This document shows, piece after piece, positions 1 through 8,413 of a DNA stretch of 56,976 nt; position 1 is the first letter of the stretch; the number at the start of each line of letters is the position of its first letter. The DNA is from Myxococcales bacterium (GTDB lineage: Bacteria; Myxococcota_A; Polyangia; Polyangiales; Polyangiaceae). Location: the NCBI GenBank assembly GCA_947473045.1, contig CANJCO010000031.1, positions 1 through 56,976 on the forward strand, written 5' to 3'. The position numbers and the translations under genes are program-made. The notes under the pieces are model-generated. The model was not told the DNA's origin, did no database searches, and saw only the letters and a list, made by a program, of their open reading frames with translations.

Positions 1-1361
1 CGGAGCAGGTGGCAGGCAGCGCTCGCGGAGGGCGCCCCGTGGCCGGCGGTGAGGCCGCGGCTTCGCGCTGTCTCTGGCATGCGCGCGGCGAGCGCCGCCA
101 GCGCGTTGCCCGCGGCGGTCGAGACGCGCGCGTCGGCTCGGGCCGCGAGGGCTTCGATTGCCTCGAAATCGGCGGGACCGCCAAGCGCGGCGAGCGCAGC
201 CCCAGCCGCAGAAGCGACCTCCGGGTCTGCGTCGCCAAGGAAGTCGCGAAGCGTGCCGGCGAGCGCCTCCGAGCCGCCCGGTGACCGCAGCCGCGTGCCC
301 ATCGCGATCGCCCGCGCGCGCGCAAACGGAGCCATATTCGCCGCGGATGCGAGGAGCGCGGCGTATCCCGCATCGCCGAACACGAGCAGCGCGCACTCGG
401 CCTCGTGTTCGAGGTCCGCGTCGCAAAACACTTCGGCGACGAGATGAACGAGGTGCGCCTGCCGCGTCGATCCGATGAGCAGCACCGCCGCTCTCCGCAA
501 CGCGACGTCGTCGCCGTTCACCCAGGCCGCGAGGCGCTTGCCCACCACCGCCATCGCGCGACCGTCGTCCACTTCATCGCGGGCGACCACCGCGAACGCC
601 TCGAGCCCGCTGGCGCGCGTACCGAGCGCGAGAGCAGCCTCCTCCGCGAGCGGGAGCGCGTCGCGGGCGATCGCGTCCAGCAGCGCGGCGGACGCCTCGG
701 GGTCGTCGCAGCTGCCCGCTGCGCGGAGGGCTGCGCGGCGGAGCAGCGGCTCGCGAAGAAGCGGCGCGACAACCGCCCATGACGGCGTCGCGTCGACCGC
801 AACGAGTGAACCCAGCGCCGCCAGCTTGAGCTCCGCGCTCCCGCGCGCGAGGGCCCCGAGCAACGCGGGCACGGCGATGGCGCGCAGCTCGCGGTTGGCG
901 CGCGAAAGCGCTTCCGCGGCGGCCGCCTTCACGTTGTCGTCGGCGTCGTGAAGCGCTCCGGCGATCGCGCGAGCGGCCTCTTCCGACTCGAGATTCGCCA
1001 GGACCTCGATGGCCAGCTTGCGCAGGTCGGCGTCGGGCTGGGCGAGCGCGGCGAGCGCGACGGGCAAGGCCGCCTCGCCGAGATGCGCGAGTGCCTCCAC
1101 CGAGGCGTTTCGGAGGGCGATGTTGTGTCGCTCGCCAAGGCCCTGCGCGAGCGCCGTGGCGACCTCCGTGCGCGGCTCGATGCCCCCGGCGGCCTGCGCG
1201 GCTGCCTTGCGGACCCGCCAATCGTCATCGCCGAGCGCGAGCACGAGCAACGTACCGGCCTCGTCTGCGCGCAGCTCAGGAAGTCGAACTGCGGCCGCGC
1301 GCCGAACCTCGGGTGATTCGCTTTGCAGGCCCTGCCGAATGGTGCTGCGCGGCGTGGTCAT
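1..1361 (-). CDS. HEAT-repeat protein of the chemosensory operon (3' end outside window)
   Basis: The frame stays open from an ATG at 1361 to the left edge of the window, giving at least 453 residues. The translation is a run of roughly 30-residue helical repeats rich in Ala and Leu with the HEAT pattern, for example GDDDWRVRKAAAQAAGG, QPDADLRKLAIEVLANL and HDADDNVKAAAAEALSRA. HEAT repeats form a superhelical protein-binding scaffold. The start overlaps the stop of the upstream CheW gene by four bases (ATGA), so the two are almost certainly translationally coupled. It therefore probably works as an adaptor or output partner of the CheA/CheW system; that role is inferred from position. No signal peptide is seen, so it should be cytoplasmic. 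Confidence 0.85.
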   Translation of the reverse strand, partial: MTTPRSTIRQGLQSESPEVRRAAAVRLPELRADEAGTLLVLALGDDDWRVRKAAAQAAGGIEPRTEVATALAQGLGERHNIALRNASVEALAHLGEAALPVALAALAQPDADLRKLAIEVLANLESEEAARAIAGALHDADDNVKAAAAEALSRANRELRAIAVPALLGALARGSAELKLAALGSLVAVDATPSWAVVAPLLREPLLRRAALRAAGSCDDPEASAALLDAIARDALPLAEEAALALGTRASGLEAFAVVARDEVDDGRAMAVVGKRLAAWVNGDDVALRRAAVLLIGSTRQAHLVHLVAEVFCDADLEHEAECALLVFGDAGYAALLASAANMAPFARARAIAMGTRLRSPGGSEALAGTLRDFLGDADPEVASAAGAALAALGGPADFEAIEALAARADARVSTAAGNALAALAARMPETARSRGLTAGHGAPSASAACHLL

Positions 1362-1858
1362 TTCTCACCGTGTGCTTCCGCCAGAGCGAGGGTGTCGTTG
1401 TTTGTCGGCGCCGCGAACGCGGTGATCGCGGCCACGTCGAGCACGAAAACGAGCGCGCCGGACTTCCCGGCGACGCCGACGATGCCGCGCTGCTGCTCGT
1501 GCGCGCCGAGGGCGGGAGTTTTCGTCGTGCCCGAGCTTTGAAACACTTCGGTGACCGCGTCGACGACGACGGCCGCGCGCGTATTTTCGAATTCGATGAT
1601 GATCCACCTTGTTTGTCGCGTGGCGGACTGCGCGGGGAGGCCGAGCCGCGCGCGCATGCTCACGACGGGGAGCACTTCGTCGCGGTACTGAGCGACGCCC
1701 ATCAACGCCGTGGGCGCGCCGGGAAGTTCGATGAGCCCGAGGGGATTGACGATCTCGCGCACCGCCGCGATCGGCAGCGCGTAGCGAACGTCGCCGATGA
1801 CGAAGGCAACGAAGTTCTTCGACGGCTCTTCCCGGGAAAAGCGGCGGCGCGACGTCAT
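1358..1858 (-). CDS. CheW-like adaptor protein (second copy)
   Basis: This 166-residue protein carries a CheW domain from about residue 15 to 145. The recognisable blocks are FVIGDVRYALPIAAVREIV at the start of the fold, GVAQYRDEVLPVVSMRARLGL in the middle (the usual G-x-x-x-x-R-G-x-x-x-P-V-x-D/N-L region) and VVVDAVTEVFQ. CheW proteins tether the CheA kinase to chemoreceptors or receptor-like arrays. It lies one base downstream of another CheW gene and overlaps the HEAT gene by four bases. The two CheW copies differ in sequence, so they may occupy different positions in an array or bind different receptors. No receptor gene is present in this window. Confidence 0.9.
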   Translation of the reverse strand: MTSRRRFSREEPSKNFVAFVIGDVRYALPIAAVREIVNPLGLIELPGAPTALMGVAQYRDEVLPVVSMRARLGLPAQSATRQTRWIIIEFENTRAAVVVDAVTEVFQSSGTTKTPALGAHEQQRGIVGVAGKSGALVFVLDVAAITAFAAPTNNDTLALAEAHGEK

Positions 1859-1859
1859 G

Positions 1860-2381
1860 TCAGGCGACCGCCTGTACGAGGTTCATGAGGTCGACGATAA
1901 CGATGATCGCGCTCGCGGCGCTTGCTCGCATCGCGGTGCTTTCGCCAGAAGCCCCCTCGGGACGGCCGATGCCGACGACGTGGGCGGGCTGGTCGCCGCC
2001 GAGGACGCTGGCCGGCTCGATCTCGAGCGCGCTCAGTCGGAGCACCTGCAACACGGCGTCGACCATCACGCCGACGAACTCGCCTCCGCCGGTGTCGACG
2101 AGCAGGATGCGGGAGCGCGCGCCCGGAGCGGCCTCGGGAAGTCCGAGCCTGCGCCGGCCGTCGATGACGGTTACGAGCCTCCCGCGAACGCTCGCCACAC
2201 CGAGCACGCACCGCGGAGCGCGGGGCACCTCGGTGATCGGCGGCGACCGAACGATTTCGGCGACCACGGCGATGCGCGCCGCGTACTCGTCGCCCGCGAG
2301 CGAAAACGTGAGAAACTCCGTGCGAGCCGCGTTGTTCGATCGCGCCGCGGCGCGAGACGTTTTTCGCGAGAGCGCTTTCAT
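1860..2381 (-). CDS. CheW-like adaptor protein (first copy)
   Basis: The 173-residue product has a Ser/Arg/Ala-rich N-terminal tail of about 20 residues and then a CheW domain. FLTFSLAGDEYAARIAVVAEIV opens the domain, GVASVRGRLVTVIDGRRRLGL supplies the central block, and VGVMVDAVLQVLRL follows. The start overlaps the end of cheA by four bases (ATGA, 2378-2381), so its synthesis is probably coupled to that of the kinase. As a CheW it should link CheA to receptors in the cytoplasm. The long basic tail is not standard for CheW and its role is unknown. Confidence 0.9.
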   Translation of the reverse strand: MKALSRKTSRAAARSNNAARTEFLTFSLAGDEYAARIAVVAEIVRSPPITEVPRAPRCVLGVASVRGRLVTVIDGRRRLGLPEAAPGARSRILLVDTGGGEFVGVMVDAVLQVLRLSALEIEPASVLGGDQPAHVVGIGRPEGASGESTAMRASAASAIIVIVDLMNLVQAVA

Positions 2382-4528
2382 GACAGCGCGCCGGCGGGTT
2401 GGTGGTGCACGCCCGAGTAGTCCAGCGCGTCGTCGATGAGCTGCGCCATGTCGACGACCAGCCCTACGCGCTGATCGCCCAGCTCGGCGGCGCCTGCGAA
2501 TCCTCGTACGCCGCGCAGCGTCTTTCCGAGTGACTTGATGACGATGTCCTGGTGGGCGAGCAGCTTGTCGACGACGAACCCGGCCCGCCTTCCGCCGACC
2601 GAAGCGATGACGACGAATCCGGCCCGACCGCGCGGCTCCGTCGGGAGCGCGGGCGCAGCGTCGTGTCCAAACAGCTTCCGGAGCCTGCAGATTGGCAAGG
2701 TCGCGCCGCGCTGCGTGAGCACTTCACGACCATCGTAGGCCCGTACGAGGCGCTCGTCGAATGCGATGGCCTCCTCGATCGCCGGCAGCGGCACCGCATA
2801 GATGCGCCCTGCCACGCTCACCATGAGCACGCGAATAATCGCGAGGGTGATCGGCATCGTGATCGTGATCTTGGTGCCGATGCCGGACTCGCCCGAGACG
2901 TCGATGATGCCGCCGAGCTTGGCGATGTTCGTCTTGACGACGTCCATGCCCACGCCCCGGCCGGAGGTGTCGCCGGCCGCGTCGCGCGTAGTAAGTCCGG
3001 GCCGGAACAGCAGCGAGAGGATGTCCCTTCGCGGCAAGTCGCGCGCCTCGTCGTGCGTGATCATGCCGAGTCGCAGCGCAGAGGCGACCACGCGGTCTTC
3101 GTCGATGCCGCGCCCGTCGTCCTCGACTTCGATGACGACTTGATTGCCCTTCTGGTAAGCGTTGACGACGATCGTCCCGGCGGCCGGCTTGCCGACCCGG
3201 GCGCGCTCGTGAGGGCTCTCGATCGCGTGATCGATCGAGTTGCGGATCATGTGCATGAGCGGATCGCTGAGCTCCTCGACGATGAGTTTGTCGATCTCAG
3301 TTTCGGCGCCCGTGACCACGAGGTTTACCTCCTTGTCGTGCTCGCGCGAGAGCTGGCGCACGATGCGCGCGAGCTTCTCAAACGCCTGCCCGAGCGGCAC
3401 CATGCGGACCTCGAGGATGCCGCCCTGCATCTTGGCGAGGTGACGCTCGAACGCCCGATGCAGGCGCTGGAGGTCGGTGGCAATTTCGCGCTGTCCGGCC
3501 CTCAGCCGAAGTCGCTCGACGACCTCGAGCAGGCTCGTGCGCACGATGGCCAGCTCGCCTACGATGTTCATCAGGTTGTCGAGCTTGCGGATGTCGACGC
3601 GGACGGTCTGGCTGACGCTGCGCAGCGACGCGCCCAGCGCGAGCGAGGGGGGCCCGAGTGAATCGCGCGGCGCGTCGATGCCTTGCGGCGCGACCAGGTC
3701 GGCGAACGGCGGGAGCAGCGATGAGGTCGGGCTGAGCCGCGAGCCCATCCGCGGCGGAGCGGGAAGTGGCTGCGCCCGCGCGATTTCCTCGACCGCGACG
3801 CTCAGATCCGCGAGCGCATCGGCGACAGTGACCGCCGAGTCGGGACTCGCGAGGATGACCTCGAGCTCGATGTCGTCGCCCGACGTCGCCGACGCGCTCG
3901 GCAGATACGTGATGATCTCGCCGTAGGTGCGCGCGCGCTGCTTGAGGTCTTCAAGCGCCGTGTCGATGCTCATCAGCGAGAACGTCACGCGTAGCTTGAA
4001 AAGGTGTGCGCCGGACTCGATGGCCGCGCGCAGCCGGTGCTCCTCGTATTCGGTGAGCACCCCGAGCAGGGCAGGGTCGAGCTCGTAGCGCGCGATCGGG
4101 CTTGCCCGCGCATCGGCGCCCTGCACTCCGGCGTTTCCGAGCGCGTTCAGCAGCGCGCGCACTTCACCGGTGGGCTCCGGGGCCTGTCCGCGCTCGGCGA
4201 TCAGCAGCTTTCCGTAGAGCTCGACGGCGCCAAATACGATGTCGAGAACCTCGGGGGAGAGCGCGAGGCGGCCGAGGCGAAGGTCGTCCAGCACGTCTTC
4301 GAGCTCGTGCGACACGCTCAGCATCAGCGTTGCACCAAACAGCCCGGTCAGACCCTTGAGCGTGTGCACGCCGCGAAACACGTCGTTGATCAGCTCGTGG
4401 GCCGGCGCGTTTTGCTTCAGGCGCGCGTCGAGGGCCAGCACGTCGCGCCCGAGGCCGTCGATGAGCTCCTGGGCCTCGGCGAAGAAGTCTTCGCGGGCCT
4501 TGTCGAGGCTGCTGCCGTAGTCGCTCAT
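2378..4528 (-). CDS. cheA: chemotaxis-type histidine kinase CheA
   Basis: This 716-residue kinase starts at the ATG at 4528; longer frames read into the upstream gene. The N-terminal Hpt domain carries the phospho-acceptor in the block FRGVHTLKGL, giving His55. A linker with Pro/Ser patches follows, then the dimerisation helices. The ATP-binding domain has the N box (HMIRNSIDHAIE), a G1 box (VEDDGRGID) and a G2 box (GRGVGMDVVKTNIAKLGG). A C-terminal CheW-like domain completes it. No attached receiver domain is present, and a separate P2 domain is not obvious. It autophosphorylates and passes the phosphate to a response regulator, most likely the CheY-like protein whose stop overlaps this start. 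No cheR or cheB is in the window. Confidence 0.95.
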   Translation of the reverse strand: MSDYGSSLDKAREDFFAEAQELIDGLGRDVLALDARLKQNAPAHELINDVFRGVHTLKGLTGLFGATLMLSVSHELEDVLDDLRLGRLALSPEVLDIVFGAVELYGKLLIAERGQAPEPTGEVRALLNALGNAGVQGADARASPIARYELDPALLGVLTEYEEHRLRAAIESGAHLFKLRVTFSLMSIDTALEDLKQRARTYGEIITYLPSASATSGDDIELEVILASPDSAVTVADALADLSVAVEEIARAQPLPAPPRMGSRLSPTSSLLPPFADLVAPQGIDAPRDSLGPPSLALGASLRSVSQTVRVDIRKLDNLMNIVGELAIVRTSLLEVVERLRLRAGQREIATDLQRLHRAFERHLAKMQGGILEVRMVPLGQAFEKLARIVRQLSREHDKEVNLVVTGAETEIDKLIVEELSDPLMHMIRNSIDHAIESPHERARVGKPAAGTIVVNAYQKGNQVVIEVEDDGRGIDEDRVVASALRLGMITHDEARDLPRRDILSLLFRPGLTTRDAAGDTSGRGVGMDVVKTNIAKLGGIIDVSGESGIGTKITITMPITLAIIRVLMVSVAGRIYAVPLPAIEEAIAFDERLVRAYDGREVLTQRGATLPICRLRKLFGHDAAPALPTEPRGRAGFVVIASVGGRRAGFVVDKLLAHQDIVIKSLGKTLRGVRGFAGAAELGDQRVGLVVDMAQLIDDALDYSGVHHQPAGALS

Positions 4529-4923
4529 CCGCCGCCCCGCGCCGCGCGCGCACAAAGGCAGGCGGCGCGAAGAGCCTCGGCGTTGAAGGGCTTGGCCAGG
4601 AAGCCGTCGGCCCCGAGGGCCATCGCCCGCGCGACGTCCTGGCTCGAGCTTTGGGTCGAGATGACCACGACCGGCGTCGCCATGAGGTGCTGGCTGGTGC
4701 GCACGAAGCGAATCAGCTCGAGGCCGTTGATGTCGGTCATGTTGATGTCGGTGATCATCAGGTCGAACGCCCGCCGCGGCAGCTGGCGCATCGCCTCGAA
4801 GCCGCTCGGGGCGAGCGTGACGGCGCACACGCCGAGTGCGTCGGACCCACCCGCGTCCTCGAGGATGGCGCGGATGTACCCGCGCATCGACGCGGAGTCT
4901 TCAACAACGAGGACGTGAAGCAT
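4525..4923 (-). CDS. CheY-like single-domain response regulator
   Basis: A 132-residue receiver domain with no output domain. The acidic pair is Glu8-Asp9 in LVVEDSASMRGY, the phospho-acceptor is Asp59 in LMITDINMTDINGLEL, the switch Ser/Thr lies in VVVISTQ, and the conserved Lys is Lys111 in FLAKPF. I chose the ATG at 4923 because the longer frame adds 12 residues before the first strand of the fold. It is the first gene of the operon and its stop overlaps the cheA start (ATGA), so it is the natural phosphate acceptor of that kinase. A TACAAT hexamer 11 bases upstream of the ATG (4935-4940) could be a promoter -10 element, but no convincing -35 is seen. Confidence 0.92.
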   Translation of the reverse strand: MLHVLVVEDSASMRGYIRAILEDAGGSDALGVCAVTLAPSGFEAMRQLPRRAFDLMITDINMTDINGLELIRFVRTSQHLMATPVVVISTQSSSQDVARAMALGADGFLAKPFNAEALRAACLCARAARGGG

Positions 4924-5022
4924 CCAGAGCCTGGATTGTACTACGCACGGGCCTCGCAAGGCGCGCCTATCGCACGCGGCGTGATGCGACCGGGACGCGG
5001 CCGTGGCATGCTCGTAGGCGAC

Positions 5023-5766
5023 ATGTCCCTCGCGCCACCCTCCACCGCGGCTGCGCTCGTCATTGGCAACGAGCTACTCAGCGGCAAGGTCGACGACAAG
5101 AACCTCGGCGTCCTCGCCCGCGGCCTGCGCGGCGCCGGCGTCGCGCTCACGCGCGTCGTGATGGTCGCCGATGTTGTCGAGCTCATTGCCGCCGAAATAC
5201 GGGCGCTCAGCGCTTCGCACGACTGGCTGTTCACGTCGGGCGGGGTTGGCCCCACCCACGACGACGTCACCATCGAGGCGGCCGCGCTCGCGTTCGGGGT
5301 GCGCGCGGTCATCAACCCCGAGCTCGCCGCCATGATACGTGCGCACTACATGGATCGGTGCACCGACGGGCACCTCCGAATGGCCCTCGTCCCCGAAGGC
5401 GCGGTGCTCGAGTCTACGCCGGAGCTCCGCTGGCCCACGGTGCGGATCGGCAACACCTGGCTCCTGCCCGGAATTCCCGAAGTGTTCCGCATGAAGCTCC
5501 CCGTGGTGCTCGCCCGCATCGGCGGTCAGCCCGCGTTTGTGTCGCTTGCAGTATACACGAATATGGACGAGGGCGTGCTCAAGCCGCTGCTCGATCGCGT
5601 GGTGTTCGCGTTCGCCGACGTGCAGGTGGGGTCGTATCCGAAATGGTCGGATCCTGCTTACAGGACGAAGCTCACGTTCGACGGACGCGACGCGGCGCGC
5701 GTAGCGGCCGCGCGCGACGCATTTGTCGCGACCCTGCCCGCCGGTGAGCCGCAGCGCATCGAGTAG
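5023..5766 (+). CDS. CinA N-terminal-like, molybdopterin-binding-fold protein
   Basis: The 247-residue product matches the molybdopterin-binding (MoCF) fold found at the N-terminus of CinA and in eukaryotic FAD synthases. The opening block ALVIGNELLSGKVDDKNLGVLARGL and the loop FTSGGVGPTHDDVTIEAAALAFG are diagnostic. LLPGIPEVFRMKLP continues the family pattern. The C-terminal NMN-deamidase domain of full-length CinA is missing, so this is the short form. The substrate cannot be told from sequence; related domains act on nucleotide or pterin compounds. Possible in-frame ATGs at 4984 and 5008 lie upstream; 5023 was chosen because the fold begins a few residues later. It is transcribed divergently from the chemosensory operon. 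Confidence 0.85.
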   Translation: MSLAPPSTAAALVIGNELLSGKVDDKNLGVLARGLRGAGVALTRVVMVADVVELIAAEIRALSASHDWLFTSGGVGPTHDDVTIEAAALAFGVRAVINPELAAMIRAHYMDRCTDGHLRMALVPEGAVLESTPELRWPTVRIGNTWLLPGIPEVFRMKLPVVLARIGGQPAFVSLAVYTNMDEGVLKPLLDRVVFAFADVQVGSYPKWSDPAYRTKLTFDGRDAARVAAARDAFVATLPAGEPQRIE

Positions 5767-5785
5767 GCGGGGGCCGGCGCTGCGT

Positions 5786-6007
5786 TCAGCTCTCGGCCGA
5801 CGAAGGGGCTACGGCGGCCTGGGCAGCAGCCCCGACCGACTCTTCGAGCGCGGCGATCGCGCGCGCCGCGGACTCGAGCGTTCGAGCGCTCGCGAGCAGT
5901 CCGAGGCGCGCGACCTTCAGCGCGTGCGTGGCCCACACTTCGCCAACGTCGACAAGGCTGCGGGCCATGGTCTCAACGGCTTCGCTGGCTTCGGTTTGCT
6001 GCTTCAT
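5786..6007 (-). CDS. small helical protein, partner of the ribbon-helix-helix gene
   Basis: This 73-residue protein is Ala-rich and predicted to be almost entirely helical (SLVDVGEVWATHALKVARLGLLASARTLESAARAIAALEESV). No known family is recognised; the amphipathic spacing vaguely recalls phasin-like or coiled-coil proteins, but that is weak. Its start overlaps the stop of the upstream regulator gene by four bases (ATGA), so the two are very likely translationally coupled. It may bind or modulate that regulator. Confidence 0.6.
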   Translation of the reverse strand: MKQQTEASEAVETMARSLVDVGEVWATHALKVARLGLLASARTLESAARAIAALEESVGAAAQAAVAPSSAES

Positions 6008-6543
6008 GTTCCATTCTCCTTCGCGGCGGGGTTTTCAGGCGTCTGTGACTGGGCGTTTGGAAGGCAGGCGGCGCAGGCGAACAGTCGGGGTGTGGCCCGG
6101 CTCGTAGAAACGGCGTCGACCAGCCCGAGGAATGCGCGGCCGCCGGCCTCGAGGCGGACTCCGCATTGGGCGCACGCGGCGCTCTGCGCGAGCGTTACGT
6201 CCTGGAACGCAAACACGCGCGCCAGCGGATTGCCGCGCTGCACCCTCTGCTTCAGCTTCGTTCGCTCGGCGTCGAGCTGCTCGGCCGCGCGCCGCAGGCG
6301 CTCCTCGACGCGATCGGTGGCCACGTCGGCGACCTCGAGCGCGTCCTCAAGGATGGTCCGCACGAGGTTCGACACCGGCACGCGCAGGTTGTCGGCGAAG
6401 CGCTTGAGCTCCTGCTCGAGAACGGCGGGCACGCGCGTGTGCAGTACGCGCTCCTTCTTCCCGTCGCCGCTTGCGCGGTCGGCAGGCTCTGAAGTCGCGG
6501 TGTTTTTGGGATCATCGGGTTTGGGGAACTGATTTTGTGTCAC
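6004..6543 (-). CDS. ribbon-helix-helix protein with C-terminal zinc-ribbon motif
   Basis: Residues 32-70 (from the GTG at 6543) look like a ribbon-helix-helix DNA-binding domain: a basic beta strand (RVLHTRVP) and two helices (AVLEQELKRFADNL, PVSNLVRTILEDAL). A charged helix follows, then two Cys pairs, CAQC (124-127) and CAAC (157-160), which could form a zinc ribbon. The frame remains open to a TTG at 6579, but the added residues would be encoded by the two palindromic repeats described separately. The repeats look like an operator, so I favour GTG 6543; the start is uncertain. Autoregulation is the simplest reading. It is co-translated with the small gene at 5786. Confidence 0.7.
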   Translation of the reverse strand: MTQNQFPKPDDPKNTATSEPADRASGDGKKERVLHTRVPAVLEQELKRFADNLRVPVSNLVRTILEDALEVADVATDRVEERLRRAAEQLDAERTKLKQRVQRGNPLARVFAFQDVTLAQSAACAQCGVRLEAGGRAFLGLVDAVSTSRATPRLFACAACLPNAQSQTPENPAAKENGT

Positions 6544-6576
6544 GAAGTGATACGTTGTCACGCTCGCGTGATACGT
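6538..6576 (-). promoter_or_regulatory. paired palindromic operator upstream of the RHH gene
   Basis: On the minus strand there are two copies of an inverted repeat. One reads GTATCAC-GCGAG-CGTGAC and the next GTATCAC-TT-CGTGAC, both preceded by AC. Their left ends are 21 bases apart, two helical turns, so both would face the same side of the DNA. Ribbon-helix-helix proteins bind such repeated sites and commonly repress their own genes. A TTGACG hexamer at the upstream edge could be a -35 element covered by the operator. Confidence 0.55.
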
Positions 6577-6637
6577 CAAGCCTCCGGGCCGCCGATCCGA
6601 AAACTTTCTCGCAGGCGCCGCAACTCCGCAACGCTGG

Positions 6638-6667
6638 TTGCGTTTTGGCCTTTCTAATCGCTACACT
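6638..6667 (+). promoter_or_regulatory. candidate sigma-70-type promoter for the FHA gene
   Basis: TTGCGT (6638-6643) and TACACT (6662-6667) are separated by 18 bases in a locally AT-richer stretch, 64 bases upstream of the FHA-gene ATG. The -35 match is only moderate, so this is a candidate. Confidence 0.35.
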
Positions 6668-6731
6668 CGCGCAGCGTGCATGTCGGCGTCCCGTTTATGG
6701 GCCGCCTTCCTGCGCCTACCTGCCCGAGCCC

Positions 6732-8288
6732 ATGTGGAAGCTCACCATCGAGGATGAAGAAGGAAAGCGGACGACCGTTCCGCTCTCTCGCGACGATTAT
6801 TCAATCGGCCGCAAAGAGGGCAACACGATCCGCCTGACCGAGCGCAACGTCTCGCGTGACCACGCGAAGATTCGTCGCGCCAACGGTCCGACCTCGCCCT
6901 ACGTCGTCGAAGACCACGAAAGCTACAACGGCATCTACGTCAACGGCCTGCGCGTGGCCGAGCCCCAGCAGCTCGAACACGGCGACCTGATTCAGATCGG
7001 CGACTACCGCATCGTCTTGCAGGACGAAGGCGCGGGCGAAGAGATCGTGCCGGTCATCGGTGCGACCACCGAACAGATGAAGTCGACGATTCCGACCGGT
7101 CAGATGAACCGGGGATCGCAGCTCACCGAGCGTCCGAACCGGCTCGTGATGCTCGCAGGTCCGACGCCGGGCGCGGAATACCCGCTCACGGGCGAGCGGG
7201 TCACGATCGGACGGGCCGAAGACGCGACGATTTCGGTCAACCACAACTCGGTGTCGCGACTTCACTGCGAGATACACGCGCTCGGAGAGGGCCGGTTCGA
7301 GGTCGTCGACAAAGGGTCCTCCAATGGCGTGCGCGTCAACGGGTCCGACCTGCGTCGTGGCATCATCGAGGCCGGGGACGTGATCGAGCTCGGTGACGTG
7401 CGGCTGCGCTTCGTCGGCGCCGGACAGGTTTTTGTGCCCGGCGTTGGTGACAGTCAGCAACTCGAGGCCTTCGGCGACCGCGCGCAGTCGATTCCCGCGC
7501 CTCGCGCGGCGGGCGGCGCTTCGACGATCGTGCCGTGGGCGATTCTCGGCGCAGTCGTGGCCGGCATCGCGATGGTCGGCGGCTGGATGTACATCGGTCA
7601 GGGGACTCCTGCGCCCGCCGGCAGCGGCGCAGTTGTCGTCGTGAGCGCGGAAGACGCGGCGCTCGAAGCCGCGAAGACGCTGTGCGATCAGGGCAACTGC
7701 GAGGTCGCCCACGACAAGCTCACTGTCGGGCTCTCCGCGGCGTCGCCGCTGCGCGCCTCGCCCGCCTTCGCGGCCATCGAATCGAAATGGGCCGACGGCG
7801 TGCTGCAGCGCGCCGATCAGGAGCCCGATTTGTCGCGCAGGCGCTCGCTGCTCAACCTCGTGGCGAGCGCAACGACGGCTCCCGAGCCGAGTCGCGCGGT
7901 GGCCGCTGCGAAGCTGAAAGAGCTCGATTCGGCCCCCTCCGGACGGCCGCCGGCAGCCTCAACCACGAAGCCGCCCGTCGTGGCGCCGACCCAGGCTGCC
8001 CCTTCCGCGACCAGCCCGCAGTCGACCCCTGCTCCGCGCCCGACGACGGTTGCGACCGCCGCGACCGCTGCGCCCGTGGCGACTGTCAAAAGCCCGCCCG
8101 CGCGCAGCCCCCTCGACCGCGCCGCCGCCCTCGCTCTGAACGGCGACTCCGCCGGAGCGCGCGCCATCCTCGAGCCGCGGGTCATGAGCGGCAAGGGCTC
8201 CACCGACGAAGTCAACCTGCTCAAGGGTATCTGCAAGTCGCAGGGCGACAAGGTCTGCACAGCCGCGATCAAGAAGCTGTATCCCTGA
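6732..8288 (+). CDS. tandem FHA-domain membrane protein
   Basis: This 518-residue protein has two forkhead-associated domains, which bind phosphothreonine peptides. FHA1 (about 3-97) shows Gly26-Arg27, Ser41-Arg42-x-His44, Asn66-Gly67 and Asn71-Gly72. FHA2 (about 137-230) shows GRAED at 160, SVSRLHCE near 173-180 and SSNG near 196. A single membrane helix lies near 267-288 (VPWAILGAVVAGIAMVGGWMYI). Beyond it are a helical segment with two Cys, a Pro/Ala/Thr-rich linker and a C-terminal helical domain resembling one TPR-like unit. The FHA domains should face the cytoplasm and the tail the periplasm. It probably couples Ser/Thr kinase signalling to the envelope. The ATG at 6732 was chosen because FHA1 starts directly after it. 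Confidence 0.9.
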   Translation: MWKLTIEDEEGKRTTVPLSRDDYSIGRKEGNTIRLTERNVSRDHAKIRRANGPTSPYVVEDHESYNGIYVNGLRVAEPQQLEHGDLIQIGDYRIVLQDEGAGEEIVPVIGATTEQMKSTIPTGQMNRGSQLTERPNRLVMLAGPTPGAEYPLTGERVTIGRAEDATISVNHNSVSRLHCEIHALGEGRFEVVDKGSSNGVRVNGSDLRRGIIEAGDVIELGDVRLRFVGAGQVFVPGVGDSQQLEAFGDRAQSIPAPRAAGGASTIVPWAILGAVVAGIAMVGGWMYIGQGTPAPAGSGAVVVVSAEDAALEAAKTLCDQGNCEVAHDKLTVGLSAASPLRASPAFAAIESKWADGVLQRADQEPDLSRRRSLLNLVASATTAPEPSRAVAAAKLKELDSAPSGRPPAASTTKPPVVAPTQAAPSATSPQSTPAPRPTTVATAATAAPVATVKSPPARSPLDRAAALALNGDSAGARAILEPRVMSGKGSTDEVNLLKGICKSQGDKVCTAAIKKLYP

Positions 8289-8314
8289 CCCGACGAGGCT
8301 CCGGCCGATCCTGC

Positions 8315-8331
8315 TTGCATGTACTATGCAA
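8315..8331. promoter_or_regulatory. inverted repeat upstream of the glycolytic operon
   Basis: TTGCAT and ATGCAA form perfect 6-base arms around a 5-base spacer (GTACT), 83 bases before the gap start codon. It sits in the only AT-rich part of the intergenic region. It may be an operator; TACTAT inside it could be a weak -10 hexamer. Confidence 0.35.
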
Positions 8332-8413
8332 TCAATTGGCCGTTGTGCGCTTCGGAGGGTTGCCGGGCTGAGGGCGTGCGACTAGGCTGCGCCGCCCATC
8401 CCGGAGCTTTCCC

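Noticed and set aside
574-1228. Arg-rich minus-strand ORFs inside the HEAT gene region
   Set aside because: They are out of frame with the HEAT-repeat coding sequence, which has a clear repeat pattern and stays open to the window edge.
6543-6579. N-terminal extension of the RHH regulator from TTG
   Set aside because: The extra codons coincide with the two palindromic repeats and give a repetitive peptide; an operator is the simpler reading.
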